DNA of 64,000 nt. It comes from Longimicrobiaceae bacterium. GTDB taxonomy: Bacteria; Gemmatimonadota; Gemmatimonadetes; Longimicrobiales; Longimicrobiaceae. The position numbers and the translations under genes were made by a program. The notes below the pieces were generated by a model. It did no database searches. It worked only from the letters and a program-made list of their open reading frames with translations, and was not told the DNA's origin. Location: assembly GCA_036375715.1 (NCBI GenBank), contig DASVBS010000060.1, positions 62,001 to 126,000 of the forward strand, in the 5' to 3' direction. Shown piece by piece: positions 22,116 through 32,515 of the stretch (the first letter of the stretch is position 1; every line of letters starts with the position of its first letter).

Positions 22116-25100
22116 ATGCCGGGTTCGGACAGCCTGTGGTACAAGGATGCCGTCTTCTACGAGCTGCACGTCAAGGCATTCCAGGACTCGAACGGCGACG
22201 GGATCGGGGACTTCCGCGGGCTCATCGACAGACTCGATTACCTGCAGGACCTCGGCATCGACGTCATCTGGCTGCTCCCTTTCTATCCTTCTCCGCTTCG
22301 CGACGACGGTTACGACATCGCGGACTACTACGGGGTCAACCCGCAGTACGGCACGATCGACGACTTCCAGCGCTTCCTCGACGAGGCGCATCAGCGGGAT
22401 CTGAAGGTCATCGCCGACCTCGTCCTCAACCACACCTCCGACCAGCACCCCTGGTTTCAACGGGCGCGTCGCTCCCCCCGCGGCTCTCCAGAGCGGAACT
22501 TCTATGTCTGGAGCGACGACGACACCAGATACTCCGGCGCCCGCATCATCTTCACCGATTCCGAGCCGTCCAACTGGACCTGGGATCCAGTGGCAGAGCA
22601 GTACTACTGGCACCGGTTCTTTGCCCACCAGCCGGATCTGAACTGGGACAATCCGGTGGTGAAGGAGCGGATGTTCGAGGTGATGGAGTACTGGCTGGAT
22701 CGCGGGCTCGACGGATTTCGCTGTGACGCCGTTCCCTACCTGATCGAGCGGGAAGGGACCAACTGCGAGAACCTGCCGGAGACGCACCAGATCCTGAAGG
22801 AATTTCGCGCCCGGATGGACGCGAAGTATCCGAATAGGATCCTGCTGGCGGAGGCGAACCAGTGGCCCGACGACGTGCGCCCCTATTTCGGCGACGGCGA
22901 CGAGTTTCACATGGCGTTCCACTTCCCGCTCATGCCGCGGATCTTCATGGCCGTTCGCCAGGGGCTGCGGCGACCGATCGTGGAGATCATCGAGCGCACG
23001 CCCGAGATCCCTCCGCAGTGCCAGTGGTGCATGTTCCTCCGCAACCACGACGAGCTCACGCTCGAGATGGTGACGGACGAGGAGCGAGACTACATGTACC
23101 GCGAGTACGCCGCCGACCCCAGGATGCGCATCAACCTGGGGATCCGTCGGCGTCTCGCGCCCCTGATGGACAACGATCGCCGCAAGATCGAGCTACTGAA
23201 CTCGATCCTGTTCACCATGCCGGGCTCGCCCATCATCTACTACGGAGACGAGCTGGGCATGGGAGACAACATCTACGTCGGTGACCGCGACGGGGTGCGG
23301 ACGCCGATGCAGTGGTCTCCCGACCGGAACGCCGGCTTCTCCCGGGCCGAGGCAGCGCGGCTCTACCTGCCAGTCATCATCGACTCCGTCTACGGATATC
23401 AGGCGATCAATGTCGAGGCGCAGCAGCGCTCACCGTTCTCGCTGTTGAACTGGATGAAGCGGCTCATCCAGGTCAGGAAGCAACACCAGGCTTTCGGGCG
23501 AGGCTCCATCGAGTTCCTGGAGCCCAGCAATCCCCACGTTCTCGCCTACGTTCGCGAGTACGAAGGCGACGCGATCCTGGTGGTGAACAACCTCGCCGGG
23601 ACCGCGCAGATGGTGCAGCTGGAGCTCCCGCGCTTCCGCGGCTGTGTTCCCGTGGAGATGCTGGGCCACACCGAGTTCCTGCAGATCGACGAGTCGCCCT
23701 ACGCCCTCACCCTGAGCCCCTACGGCTTCTTCTGGTTCTCGCTGCGCCGGGTTCCCGCGCCCGGCGAGAAGGAAGAAGAGGTCATCGCGCGGACGTGGTC
23801 TGAGCAGGATGCGGAGCTGCTGGAGCACACCGCCTCCGTTGCCGGGATCGTGGGGTCGATTCCCATCGAGTGGCTCCGTGCGCAGCGGTGGTTCCGCGGT
23901 AAGGCGCGCGAAGTCGTGGGAATCGAGCTCGCCGACCACGTGCTTTTGCGCCCCGACAACGGCCCTCCCACGCTGCTCGCCTTCATCCGCGTGCGCTACG
24001 CGGAAGAGGATCCGGAGATCTACACGCTCGCGCTGAGCATCCGCGCTCCCGCCGCGGGCATCGAGCCGCTTCTCACCATCTCCGTGGGCAGTCGGGAGGT
24101 GAAATTCTATGACGCGCTGCAGGATCCCGATTCGGTCCTGATGCTGGTGGATCTGGTCGAGTCGACCGGCAAGCTCGCCACCTCCAAGGGCTCGCTGCAG
24201 GGTACCCCCACCGAGGCGCTCAACCGCCTGGTCGGCTCGCGGCTCCCCGTCCGCCTCATGTCGGCGGAGCAGAGCAACACGTCGGTGATCCTGGGTGAGC
24301 GCCTACTGCTCAAGGTCTTCCGGAAGCTCGAGGACGGCATCAACCCCGACCTCGAGATCTCGACCTACCTGCAGGAGCATACAGGCTTCCAGGCGCACCC
24401 CACGCTGGCCGGATGGATCGGATACGAAGGGGAGCAGAACGCCCCGCTGGCGGGCCTCTTCGAATTCGTGGAGAACACGGGAGATGCCTGGGCATACACG
24501 CGCAAGAACCTCGATCGCTTCTTCCAGGCCGCGAGCCGGAGCGCTGCCGACCCGCTCTCTCCGCTGGGCCGCGAGGCGCTCCGCCGAATGAGTGGGGAAT
24601 ACCTCGATGCGGCCCGCAACCTGGGAGAGTTGACCGGTGAGATGCACCAGGCGCTCGCCTCGGGTGAGGGAGGAGATCCCGATTTCGATCCTGAGCCGAT
24701 CGGACCGGATGATGTCGCGCGCTGGAGCGAAGAGTTCGTCCGGCACGTCGACGACATCCTCTCGGCAGTCGGCAGACGGCTCGAGGCGATTCCCGGTGTC
24801 TTCCCGCCGCACGTCCTCAACGCCCTCGCGGCGGTGGTGAACGAGGCTCCGAACTACCGAGAGCTGGGCAGAGATATCGAGCTTCTCCACGCGGCGGGAT
24901 TGGTGAAGACCCGGTATCACGGCGATTTCCATCTCGGGCAGCTTCTCCGCGTGGCCGGGGAATCTCCGCTGCGTTGGGTGGTGACGGACTTCGAGGGAGA
25001 GCCAGGGAGACCGCTGGCCACCCGTCGGTCCAAACACTCCCCGCTGCGCGACGTCGCAGGAATGCTTCGCTCCTTCGACTACGCCGTGCGGACGGCGATC

Positions 25101-25379
25101 GTCGATCATCTCACCGACAGCATTCTCGTCCGGTCTACACTGGAGAACTGGGCCGAGGCATGGCTGCGGGAGGTACGCGCGACCTTCCTGGCGGCCTATC
25201 GGCAGGAAACGGAGGGGGCGCCCTTCGTGCCCGAGGATTCCGAGCATCTCCGTCGGATCCTCCGCGTCTTTGAGCTGGAGAAGGCGATCTACGAGCTCGG
25301 CTACGAGATGAACAATCGGCCCGATTGGATCTGGGTCCCGGTGGCGGGCATTCGCGAGCTGACCGGAGGAATGGTTTGA
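22116..25379 (+). CDS. treS: Fused trehalose synthase-maltokinase (TreS-Mak)
   Basis: The N-terminal GH13 domain interconverts trehalose and maltose; the C-terminal kinase phosphorylates maltose to maltose-1-phosphate for GlgE. 1087 residues from ATG 22116. The TreS part (1 to about 560) has Asp204 ([10 protein letters not shown]), Glu246 (L-A-E-A-N-Q-W) and Asp312 (R-N-H-D-E-L-T). The Mak part (about 590-1087) has S-A-E-Q-S-N-T-S-V near residue 714 and the catalytic loop Y-H-G-D-F-H-L-G-Q with Asp937, then D-F-E-G-E-P, as in aminoglycoside-kinase-like folds. Fusion of the two is known in several phyla. The stop overlaps the next start (TTGA), so the following GH13 gene is coupled to it. Confidence 0.96.
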   Translation: MPGSDSLWYKDAVFYELHVKAFQDSNGDGIGDFRGLIDRLDYLQDLGIDVIWLLPFYPSPLRDDGYDIADYYGVNPQYGTIDDFQRFLDEAHQRDLKVIADLVLNHTSDQHPWFQRARRSPRGSPERNFYVWSDDDTRYSGARIIFTDSEPSNWTWDPVAEQYYWHRFFAHQPDLNWDNPVVKERMFEVMEYWLDRGLDGFRCDAVPYLIEREGTNCENLPETHQILKEFRARMDAKYPNRILLAEANQWPDDVRPYFGDGDEFHMAFHFPLMPRIFMAVRQGLRRPIVEIIERTPEIPPQCQWCMFLRNHDELTLEMVTDEERDYMYREYAADPRMRINLGIRRRLAPLMDNDRRKIELLNSILFTMPGSPIIYYGDELGMGDNIYVGDRDGVRTPMQWSPDRNAGFSRAEAARLYLPVIIDSVYGYQAINVEAQQRSPFSLLNWMKRLIQVRKQHQAFGRGSIEFLEPSNPHVLAYVREYEGDAILVVNNLAGTAQMVQLELPRFRGCVPVEMLGHTEFLQIDESPYALTLSPYGFFWFSLRRVPAPGEKEEEVIARTWSEQDAELLEHTASVAGIVGSIPIEWLRAQRWFRGKAREVVGIELADHVLLRPDNGPPTLLAFIRVRYAEEDPEIYTLALSIRAPAAGIEPLLTISVGSREVKFYDALQDPDSVLMLVDLVESTGKLATSKGSLQGTPTEALNRLVGSRLPVRLMSAEQSNTSVILGERLLLKVFRKLEDGINPDLEISTYLQEHTGFQAHPTLAGWIGYEGEQNAPLAGLFEFVENTGDAWAYTRKNLDRFFQAASRSAADPLSPLGREALRRMSGEYLDAARNLGELTGEMHQALASGEGGDPDFDPEPIGPDDVARWSEEFVRHVDDILSAVGRRLEAIPGVFPPHVLNALAAVVNEAPNYRELGRDIELLHAAGLVKTRYHGDFHLGQLLRVAGESPLRWVVTDFEGEPGRPLATRRSKHSPLRDVAGMLRSFDYAVRTAIVDHLTDSILVRSTLENWAEAWLREVRATFLAAYRQETEGAPFVPEDSEHLRRILRVFELEKAIYELGYEMNNRPDWIWVPVAGIRELTGGMV

Positions 25380-26659
25380 CGCCCGTCATCTACAACCTCT
25401 TCCAGCGGCTCGTGGGGCCCACCACCCGCTGGGCCGAGCACGCCGGGCGCGCCGCGGCGATGGGTTTTAACTGGCTGTACCTGAACCCGTGGCACTACCC
25501 CGGCTTTTCCGGAAGCCTGTACGCGCCGAAAGAGTTCTTTCGCCTCAACCCGCTCTTCACGCCGCCCGGATCCGACGGGTATGATCTCACGCCGCTACGC
25601 GAGGCGCTGGCGGCGGTACAGGCACTCGGGCTCGTGCCCATGATGGACCTGGTGGTGAATCACACCTCCAAGGACGCCCTGCTCGCGGAGCAGCACCCCA
25701 CCTGGTACGTCCGCGACGAGTCCGGGGAGCTGGTCAGCCCGTTCGTGGTCGACCCGGACGATCCATCCAAGGTGACCGTCTGGGGCGATCTCGCCGAGAT
25801 CGACAACGCCGGCTCGCCGGATCGAAAGGCGCTGTGGGAGTACTGGGCGAACCTCGTGCGCGAGTCGATCCGCCTCGGCTTTGGCGGATTCCGCTGCGAC
25901 GCGGCCTACAAGGTGCCCGCCGAGCTCTGGCGCTTCCTCATCGAGGCCGCGCGCGACGTCGATCCCGGCGTACGGTTCTTCGCCGAGACGCTCGGAGCTC
26001 CCGTGGAAGACGTACTCGCGCTGCGTCAGGCCGGCTTCGACTTCATCTTCAACTCCACCAAATGGTGGAACTTCAGCGATCGGTGGGCGATCGAGCAGCA
26101 CGAGCGCTTCCGCGGCGTGGCGCCCTCCATCTCCTTCCCGGAAACCCACGACACCCCGCGACTGGCTGCGGAGAGCGGCGGAAGTGAGGCCGTGCAGCGG
26201 CAGCGGTACGCCTTCGCCGCAGGGTTCTCCGCGGGCGTAATGATGCCGGTAGGCTATGAGTTCGGCTTCCGGCGCCAGGTGAACGTGGTGCACACGATGC
26301 CATCGGACTGGGAAGTTCCCCGCTTCGACCTGCGCTCCTTCATCGCCCGGGTGAACCGCCTGAAGCTGTCGACTCCCGCACTGCAAGGAGAGCCGGCGCT
26401 GCGCACCCCCTGGGGACTGATCGGAGACGTGCTCCTGCTCGAGCGAACTGTGGAAGGAGCCGGCCAGGAGCCACTCACTGCCTGGATTCTGGTGAACAAG
26501 CGCGTGGATGCGGAATTCGACGTGCGCCTCGCCGATGTGGCCGGGCCTTCTCACCGGCTGCACCGGGTATGTCGGGACGACGGACCGACCGAGGGAGAGG
26601 CCCTGCCGGAGAGCGTGCATCTCGCCGGCGCGGAGGTCGTGTATGTCCTCCCTGCCTGA
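25376..26659 (+). CDS. GH13 alpha-amylase-family enzyme of unassigned specificity
   Basis: 427 residues, a compact GH13 barrel with a short C-terminal beta domain and no CBM48. All catalytic residues are present: Asp175 (G-F-R-C-D-A-A-Y-K), Glu204 (F-F-A-E-T-L-G) and Asp259 (F-P-E-T-H-D-T-P-R). Unlike GlgE it keeps the H-D motif, but N-S-T-K-W-W-N-F after the acid/base region and M-P-V-G-Y-E-F-G-F near residue 288 recall the GlgE/maltosyltransferase side of the family. The start is TTG 25376: GGAGGA lies 6 bp upstream and the codon overlaps the TreS-Mak stop. Coupling suggests a role with maltose or maltose-1-phosphate. That is inference; amylase, maltosyltransferase and sucrose-phosphorylase-like activities are all possible. 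Confidence 0.8.
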   Translation: MTPVIYNLFQRLVGPTTRWAEHAGRAAAMGFNWLYLNPWHYPGFSGSLYAPKEFFRLNPLFTPPGSDGYDLTPLREALAAVQALGLVPMMDLVVNHTSKDALLAEQHPTWYVRDESGELVSPFVVDPDDPSKVTVWGDLAEIDNAGSPDRKALWEYWANLVRESIRLGFGGFRCDAAYKVPAELWRFLIEAARDVDPGVRFFAETLGAPVEDVLALRQAGFDFIFNSTKWWNFSDRWAIEQHERFRGVAPSISFPETHDTPRLAAESGGSEAVQRQRYAFAAGFSAGVMMPVGYEFGFRRQVNVVHTMPSDWEVPRFDLRSFIARVNRLKLSTPALQGEPALRTPWGLIGDVLLLERTVEGAGQEPLTAWILVNKRVDAEFDVRLADVAGPSHRLHRVCRDDGPTEGEALPESVHLAGAEVVYVLPA

Positions 26660-26683
26660 GCTCCATACGATTCCGGCAAGCCC

Positions 26684-28216
26684 ATGAACTCCTCCGGCGC
26701 CCGGCGATCCGGCTTGCCGCTGCTCGACGACGGCCGTCTGAGCGGCGTGCTGCTGCATCCGACCTCGCTACCCGCGCCGGGCGGAGTGGGAAACATCGGA
26801 GCCGCGGCACATCGCTTCATAGAGTGGCTCGCCGCCGCCGGCCAATCGTTCTGGCAGATTCTGCCACTCGTGGATACTGACGAAGGGGGCTCCCCCTACA
26901 ACGGCCTTTCGGCGGTTGCGGGAAACACGGTGCTCATCGACCTGCAGGAGCTGGTCATCGAGGGCCTTCTCGATCCGGGGGAGTTGGAAGAAGATCACCC
27001 TGCTTCGGATACCGTCGATTACCCGGCAGTCATGCGCCAGAAGGGCAAGCTGCTGGGGCTCGCCTTTCGGCGCCTGCGGTCACTGCCCTGGCACCGGCTG
27101 CACCTTCCGCTGCGGGAGTATCGCGCGCGGCAGGCGCACTGGATCGAGGACTACGCCCTCTTTCGCTCGTTACGCGACCGCGACGGCGCGCCGTGGACCG
27201 GCTGGCGCCCCGAGCTCAGGGGGCGCCAGGCCGACGCGCTGCGAGCCGCGCGGGAGGAGCTCGAGGAGGAGATCGCGCGCTGCGTCTTCCAGCAGTTCCT
27301 CTTTGATCGCCAGTGGGCGGCCGTCCGTACGCACGCCCACGAGAACGGCATCGCCATCATCGGCGACATTCCCATCTTCGTCGCGCACGACAGCGCCGAT
27401 GTCTGGGCGCACCAGGACCTCTTCCGGCTGGATTCCGACGGCCATCCCACGGTGGTGTCGGGAGTGCCGCCGGACTATTTCAGCAAGACGGGCCAGCGCT
27501 GGGGAAACCCGCTGTTCAACTGGGACGTGATGAGGGGGAGTGGATATGCCTGGTGGATCGAGCGCTTCCGGCGTACGCTGGAGTGGGTCGACGTGGTGCG
27601 GATCGACCATTTTCGAGGCTTCCAGGCCTACTGGGAGATCCCGGCGGAGGAAGAAACCGCCGTGCACGGTGCGTGGAAGGAGGGCCCGGGCGCTGAGTTC
27701 TTCCGAGCGATGCAGCAGCGGCTGGGCGCGGTGCCCGTGATCGCCGAGGACCTCGGCCTCATCACTCCAGAGGTCGACGCGCTGCGAACGGAGCTGGGAT
27801 ATCCGGGAATGCGGGTGGTACAGTTCGCCTTCGACGGCGATCCCCGGAACCCTCACTTGCCGGAGAACTACCCCGAGCACACGGTCGCGTATACGGGGAC
27901 GCACGACAACGACACCATTGTCGGGTGGTGGTCGACCGCCTCCCCGGCCGAGCGGGAAGTGGCGAGGCAGAGGTGGAGATCGTCCGAGCTGCCCGTGCAC
28001 GAAGCTTTCATCGACCTCGTTTTTCGTTCTCCGGCGCGGATCGCGATCGTGCCTTTGCAGGACGTTCTCGGGCTGGGCAGCGAAGCCCGCATGAATACGC
28101 CCGGCACGAGCGAGAACAACTGGACGTGGCGCCTGCGCGAAGGACAGCCGGGACCCGAGGATGCCGAGCGGCTCCGCAGGCTGACCTGTGATGCGGGTCG
28201 CTGTCGCGATCGCTGA
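26684..28216 (+). CDS. malQ: 4-alpha-glucanotransferase (amylomaltase, GH77)
   Basis: Disproportionates malto-oligosaccharides, lengthening short chains and releasing glucose. 510 residues. Early motifs are G-V-L-L-H-P-T-S-L-P and W-Q-I-L-P-L; the barrel has nucleophile Asp308 (V-R-I-D-H-F-R-G-F), acid/base Glu355 (I-A-E-D-L-G) and Asp408 (G-T-H-D-N-D-T). Family-typical P-P-D-Y-F-S-K-T-G-Q-R-W-G-N-P-L is present. It lies 24 bp after the GH13 gene, so treS-mak, this GH13 gene and malQ look like one operon. Confidence 0.96.
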   Translation: MNSSGARRSGLPLLDDGRLSGVLLHPTSLPAPGGVGNIGAAAHRFIEWLAAAGQSFWQILPLVDTDEGGSPYNGLSAVAGNTVLIDLQELVIEGLLDPGELEEDHPASDTVDYPAVMRQKGKLLGLAFRRLRSLPWHRLHLPLREYRARQAHWIEDYALFRSLRDRDGAPWTGWRPELRGRQADALRAAREELEEEIARCVFQQFLFDRQWAAVRTHAHENGIAIIGDIPIFVAHDSADVWAHQDLFRLDSDGHPTVVSGVPPDYFSKTGQRWGNPLFNWDVMRGSGYAWWIERFRRTLEWVDVVRIDHFRGFQAYWEIPAEEETAVHGAWKEGPGAEFFRAMQQRLGAVPVIAEDLGLITPEVDALRTELGYPGMRVVQFAFDGDPRNPHLPENYPEHTVAYTGTHDNDTIVGWWSTASPAEREVARQRWRSSELPVHEAFIDLVFRSPARIAIVPLQDVLGLGSEARMNTPGTSENNWTWRLREGQPGPEDAERLRRLTCDAGRCRDR

Positions 28217-28270
28217 GGCACCGGGGTCGGGGAACGCCCGGCGAACACAATGTAAGGGAGGCGTACCCAC

Positions 28271-28978
28271 GTGAACGATCGAGTGGTTCTGGTGACCGGC
28301 GGCGCCGGCAACGTTGGGAGGGCCGTGACCAGCGCGTTCCTGCACGCGGGTGCGCGCGTGGCCGTGCCGCTCTATCGAACCGATCAGGAGGGCACGCTCG
28401 AGCGGTTGGCCCGTGAGCATGCAGGTAGACTGCACACGTTCGGGATCGATCTGACCACCGAACGCGGGGCGGAGCAGGCCGTACGGCAGGTGTTGGAGTG
28501 GGGCGGGCGCATCGACGCCGTCGCGCACATGATTGGCGGGTATAGCGGCGGAGTCCGGCTGGCGGAGACGCCGGTCGAAGAGTGGGACCGGATGATGGAC
28601 CTGAATGTGAAGTCGGCCTGGTTGGTCTCGCGCTTCGTGCTCCCGCGCGTGGTCGAGCAGGGTGGGGGATCGCTCGTATTCGTGTCCTCACGCGCAGCGG
28701 TCCGAGGCCGCGCGAATCACGGTGCGTACGCGGTGGCGAAGTCGGCGCTGATCACCCTGGCGGAGGCGATCGCGGAGGAGTACGGGATGGAGGGCGTGCG
28801 CGCGAACGTCGTGCTTCCCGGGACCGTCGACACTCCGCAGAACCGCCGCGCCATGCCCGACGCCGACCACTCTCGCTGGACGCCACCCGAGCAGATCGCA
28901 GACGTGATCGTCTTCCTGGCGTCGCCAACCTCGGCGGCGATCAACGGCGCCGCAATTCCGGTCTACGGACGGAGTTGA
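28271..28978 (+). CDS. Short-chain dehydrogenase/reductase (SDR) oxidoreductase
   Basis: 235 residues, classical SDR fold: cofactor motif T-G-G-A-G-N-V-G (about residues 9-16), and the catalytic pair Ser (V-S-S-R-A-A) and Y-A-V-A-K near residues 156-160. R-T-D after beta-2 suggests NADP(H), though this is weak. Substrate unknown. GTG 28271 has AAGGGAGG nine bases upstream. It follows malQ by 54 bp and precedes a lipoprotein gene; neither neighbour defines its substrate. Confidence 0.85.
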   Translation: MNDRVVLVTGGAGNVGRAVTSAFLHAGARVAVPLYRTDQEGTLERLAREHAGRLHTFGIDLTTERGAEQAVRQVLEWGGRIDAVAHMIGGYSGGVRLAETPVEEWDRMMDLNVKSAWLVSRFVLPRVVEQGGGSLVFVSSRAAVRGRANHGAYAVAKSALITLAEAIAEEYGMEGVRANVVLPGTVDTPQNRRAMPDADHSRWTPPEQIADVIVFLASPTSAAINGAAIPVYGRS

Positions 28979-29011
28979 GGCGTCCTTTTACCCTCGAGCA
29001 AGGAGGCAAGG

Positions 29012-29506
29012 TTGAACGGGAAACCCTGGATGGTACCGGCTCTGGCATTGCTCCTGGGTGCGTGCGGCGGCGACGCGGCGGACACCGAAATGGCTGGGGC
29101 CGACAGCGCGCAGGTGGAGGAAGGGATGGCGCCGACCCCGACAACGGAGGACCAGATGGGCGCGATGGCCACCGCCGTGGCGATGACGGCCTTGGGTGGC
29201 GGTACGGCCACCGGCGAGGCGATCCTGACTCCGAGCGGGTCCGGTACCGAGGTGAACGTGACGCTCAACGGGCTGGAGGCGAACTCCACGCACCCCGGCC
29301 ACATTCACCAGGGTACCTGTGACTCCGTCGGCTCGGTAGTCGCGCCGCTCTCGGAGATCACCGCCGACGCCTCTGGTACCGGAAGCATGACGACGACGGT
29401 GGAGCTCGGTGCCGATAGCCTCTTCGCCGGGAACTACATCGTCGTCTACCACGACCCGGGCGGAACGCCGATGGTCTGTGGCCAGGTGGAAGAGCACGTG
29501 ATGTGA
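29012..29506 (+). CDS. CHRD-domain-like lipoprotein
   Basis: 164 residues. The signal peptide ends in a good lipobox (L-L-L-G-A-C-G-G, Cys at about residue 18). A short acidic linker is followed by a domain with G-E-A-I-L-T-P, H-P-G-H-I-H-Q-G-T-C and Y-I-V-V-Y-H-D-P-G. The H-x-x-H-I-H pattern and overall layout resemble CHRD/superoxide-dismutase-like immunoglobulin-type domains. The His residues could bind a metal, but no enzyme activity can be claimed. TTG 29012 is chosen because AGGAGG lies six bases upstream. It ends 9 bp from the convergent E1 gene. Confidence 0.7.
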   Translation: MNGKPWMVPALALLLGACGGDAADTEMAGADSAQVEEGMAPTPTTEDQMGAMATAVAMTALGGGTATGEAILTPSGSGTEVNVTLNGLEANSTHPGHIHQGTCDSVGSVVAPLSEITADASGTGSMTTTVELGADSLFAGNYIVVYHDPGGTPMVCGQVEEHVM

Positions 29507-29515
29507 GGTGGGGCC

Positions 29516-31639
29516 TCAGTATCGGCGCAGCTCCTCGATGACCGTTGCCACCTCCTCCGCCTCGGGCAGAATCGCTCGCTCGAGGCGGGGGGCGTAGGCG
29601 ACCCAGGTGTCGAGAGAGGCCACCCGGCGCACGGGGGCGTCCAGCCAGGGGAAGAGCTCGTCGGCGATGCGCGCCGCAAACTCGGCCCCGATGCCCCACG
29701 ACAGAGCGTCCTCGTGCACGATCATCACCCGGTTGGTCTTCCTCACGGAGGCCGCGATGGTCTCCATGTCGAAGGGGTTGAGCGAGCGCAGGTCGATCAC
29801 TTCTGTCGATATCCCCGAACGCTCCTCGACCATCCGGGCGGCCTGCAACGAGCGCTGCACCAGGGCGCCGCAGGTCACGACGGTCACGTCGCTTCCCTCC
29901 CGCACCACCTTCGCCTTGCCGAAGGGAATCATGTACTCGGGCCCCGGATAAGGGCTCTTGTTGTAGACCTGGCGATAGAGGTGCTTGTGCTCCAGGAAGA
30001 TGACCGGATCGTCGCAGCGGATCGCGGTGCGGAGCAGGCCCGCCGCGTCCAGCGCGGTGGCCGGGAGCACCACCCGTAGCCCCGGGCAGTGCGCAAAGAT
30101 CGACTCGCCCGTCTGCGAGTGGTAGATCGCCCCGCCCTTGAGGTAGCCCCCGTAGGTGACGCGGATCACCATCGGGCTGCTCCAGAGGTTGTTGGAGCGG
30201 TAGCGGAGCGTCGCGACCTCGTCCCGGATCTGCATCATGGCGGGCCAGATGTAGTCGAAGAACTGGATCTCGACTACGGGTTTGAAGCCGCGCACCGCCA
30301 TGCCGTAGGCGCGTCCCACGATGTTCGCCTCGGCCAGCGGCGAGTTGAAGACGCGCGTCGATCCGAACTCGCGTTGCAGACCCGCCGTCACCTTGAAAAC
30401 GCCCCCCTTACCCTGTACTCGATCGAGGATCTCCTCGTGCGAGCAGTCGGCGACGTCCTGGCCGAAGATCACTACCCGCGGGTCGCGACGCATCTCGTCC
30501 CGCAACGTCGCATTGATGAGATCGACCATCGTGGTCTCGCTCCCCTGGAAGCGAGGCTCGTCTTCCGTGTCGAACTCGGGTGCGGTGGGGGGGCGGTCGG
30601 GTGAGTAGAGGAAGTCCAGCGCCGTGGAGGGATCGGGTTGTTCGGCCGCGAGCGCCTGGTCCGTCGCGGCGTTGACCTCCTCGCGCACCTCCCGTTCGAT
30701 CGCGTCGAGCTCCTCGCGCGAGACCCCGTACTCCTCCATCAGGAGCGTGGCGGTCCGCACGATCGGGTCGCGAGCCGCCTCGGCCTCACGCATCTCGGCC
30801 GTCTTGTAGAAGCGCTCGTCGTCGGAGAGCGAGTGTGAGTACGGACGGATCACGTGGGCGTGGACGAAGGCGGGCCCCCGCCTGCCGCGGGCCCATTCGA
30901 CCGCACGTTTCATCGTCTGATGGCTCTCGACGATATCGGTGCCGTCGCACTCCATCACCAGCAGGTTGGGGAAGCTACGCACCAGCCGGGAGATGCTGCC
31001 GCCCGCCGTGTTGACCTCCACGGGGACAGAGATCGCGTACCCGTTGTCCTGGATGACGTAGACAACGGGAAGCGAAAGGTTGCAGGCGGTGTTCAGGCTC
31101 TCCCAGAACTCCCCCTCCGAGGTGGTGCCGTCGCCCCCGCTCACGAAGACCACCTCGTCGTCGCGCGCGCGGGTCGCCCGGACCAGCTCCTCGTCCCCCA
31201 GCGAGCCGGCCCTGACGCCCGCTTCGGCCGTGCCCACGGCCTGGAGGAACTGGGTGCCGGTCGGAGAAGAGGTGGAGACGATGTTCAGGTCGGGCCGCCC
31301 CCAGTGTGAGGGCATCTGACGACCACCCGAGGAGGGGTCCGAAGCCGCCGCCACCGCTTGGAGCAGGTGGTCGAGCGCCGTCATTCCCACCTGTAGAGAA
31401 AACGCGCGGTCCCGATAATAGAAATAGAACCAGTCGACTCCCGGGATGGCCTGGCCCCCGGCCGCGACCTGGATCGCTTCGTGGCCGGCGCCGGAGATCT
31501 GGAAGAAGATGCGGTTCTGCCGCTTGAGCTGGATCTCCTTGTCGTCCAGGCGGCGCGACAGGACCATGCAGCGGTAGTACCCCAGAAGGGTCTCCCGATC
31601 GAGGGTCGGCTCGGTCTGAGGCTCGGTTTGAGTCGCCAT
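29516..31639 (-). CDS. 2-oxoacid (branched-chain/pyruvate-type) dehydrogenase E1, fused alpha and beta subunits
   Basis: Thiamine-diphosphate E1 component of a 2-oxoacid dehydrogenase complex. It decarboxylates the oxoacid and acylates the E2 lipoyl group. 707 residues from ATG 31639. The alpha part (1 to about 370) has H-E-A-I-Q and the ThDP motif [12 protein letters not shown] (169 onward). The beta part (about 385-707) starts [10 protein letters not shown] and has F-N-S-P-L-A-E and [11 protein letters not shown]. Such fusions are known in Bacteroidota and relatives. Sequence favours the branched-chain type, but pyruvate is possible. No E2 or E3 gene is in the window. An upstream in-frame ATG at 31783 is not supported. 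Confidence 0.9.
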   Translation of the reverse strand: MATQTEPQTEPTLDRETLLGYYRCMVLSRRLDDKEIQLKRQNRIFFQISGAGHEAIQVAAGGQAIPGVDWFYFYYRDRAFSLQVGMTALDHLLQAVAAASDPSSGGRQMPSHWGRPDLNIVSTSSPTGTQFLQAVGTAEAGVRAGSLGDEELVRATRARDDEVVFVSGGDGTTSEGEFWESLNTACNLSLPVVYVIQDNGYAISVPVEVNTAGGSISRLVRSFPNLLVMECDGTDIVESHQTMKRAVEWARGRRGPAFVHAHVIRPYSHSLSDDERFYKTAEMREAEAARDPIVRTATLLMEEYGVSREELDAIEREVREEVNAATDQALAAEQPDPSTALDFLYSPDRPPTAPEFDTEDEPRFQGSETTMVDLINATLRDEMRRDPRVVIFGQDVADCSHEEILDRVQGKGGVFKVTAGLQREFGSTRVFNSPLAEANIVGRAYGMAVRGFKPVVEIQFFDYIWPAMMQIRDEVATLRYRSNNLWSSPMVIRVTYGGYLKGGAIYHSQTGESIFAHCPGLRVVLPATALDAAGLLRTAIRCDDPVIFLEHKHLYRQVYNKSPYPGPEYMIPFGKAKVVREGSDVTVVTCGALVQRSLQAARMVEERSGISTEVIDLRSLNPFDMETIAASVRKTNRVMIVHEDALSWGIGAEFAARIADELFPWLDAPVRRVASLDTWVAYAPRLERAILPEAEEVATVIEELRRY

Positions 31640-31706
31640 TTCGCTTTCCTGGCATGGGGGATCGGGAGGCGTTTCTTTCTCCCGTCCCGTCAGGGCTGCT
31701 GTGGTT

Positions 31707-31715
31707 AGTATACCA
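31707..31715 (-). promoter_or_regulatory. Extended -10 promoter element upstream of E1
   Basis: On the minus strand the sequence reads TGGTATACT, an extended -10 (TGn plus TATACT), 68 bp before the E1 start codon. The -35 region 17 bp upstream is poor (TGGCCG), which fits an extended -10 promoter. Confidence 0.45.
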
Positions 31716-31863
31716 GCGCCGGCGGGGCCCGGCCAGGCTGCCCCGGTGCGCGGAACGGCCTGGAGCCGAAAGGTCCGGGCCACCGCTCCGCGGGTGGAAG
31801 TGTATGTGTTTCGCGCGCTTCAAGGCGCGTCAGTGTTCCCTCGGCAGTGCCTCGGGAGGGGCT

Positions 31864-32262
31864 ATGCTCAGACTCCTTCTCGTCTGCGGTCTGCTCGTCG
31901 TGGTGGCGAGTCCCACCGCGCGGGCATGGATCCGTCCTCACCTCGCTCCCATCCTGAATCCGGCCTACGAGTGGTCCGTGCGTTCCAGGGTGAGTGAGAT
32001 CGCGCGAACGATCGAGGCGGAGAGGGCGGCCAACCACGAAATTCCGATGGTGGGGCCGATTCCCGACTTCGTGCGCCGCCACTATTTCCAGAAGGACAGC
32101 CATCTGGATCCCTGGGGTACCCCGTACCACCTGCTCCAGACCGCGGACGGCCTCCAGGTGGCTTCCGCCGGCCCCGACCGTCAGATCGGGACGGAGGACG
32201 ATATCCTGTCGCCCCCGGTGGGGAAGGAGGAGGCGGCGGGGAGGTTGGGGGAGACAAGGTGA
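31864..32262 (+). CDS. Orphan GspG C-terminal-like protein with a cleavable signal
   Basis: 132 residues. A hydrophobic N-terminus ends in S-P-T-A-R-A-W, a likely Sec signal and not a type IV pilin leader. The body carries the major-pseudopilin C-terminal pattern: D-P-W-G-T-P-Y near residue 83 and S-A-G-P-D-R-Q-I-G-T-E-D-D-I, the calcium-loop region of GspG. The pilin helix is absent, so it is not a working pseudopilin by itself. Its last codons and stop lie inside the left arm of an 8-bp repeat (32253-32278), so the natural 3' end may have been changed by that element. Confidence 0.65.
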   Translation: MLRLLLVCGLLVVVASPTARAWIRPHLAPILNPAYEWSVRSRVSEIARTIEAERAANHEIPMVGPIPDFVRRHYFQKDSHLDPWGTPYHLLQTADGLQVASAGPDRQIGTEDDILSPPVGKEEAAGRLGETR

Positions 32263-32462
32263 CAAGGTGACGGGGTGACGGAACGGGTGACAAGGTGGAG
32301 GGCGTGGCAGGGCGGCGATCTGAGTCAGGGGTGGTTGCACCTAGAAGCGCCCAGCCCGAAGGCGAGCGTTCCGACAGCCCGCATGCTGACGGTTTGCCAA
32401 CCAGAGGCCTTTCGCCTGCCAGCCCGCTTCAGCCGTTCACCCTGTCACCTTGTCACCTTGTC
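32253..32462. repeat. Inverted pair of 8-bp (ACAAGGTG) tandem repeats
   Basis: The left arm, 32253-32278, is copies of the octamer ACAAGGTG with slight variation. The right arm, 32437-32462, is its reverse complement with 25 of 26 bases matching. About 158 bp of non-repeat, apparently non-coding sequence lies between, starting with a further loose copy at 32287-32297. The left arm includes the stop codon of the GspG-like gene; the right arm ends 53 bp before coaE. See the related elements at 33806, 40631 and 42857. Confidence 0.85.
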
Positions 32463-32515
32463 ACCCCCTCACGCCCCGCCCTACCTTCGCTGCTCGCAAC
32501 TGCAACGGAGGAGAC

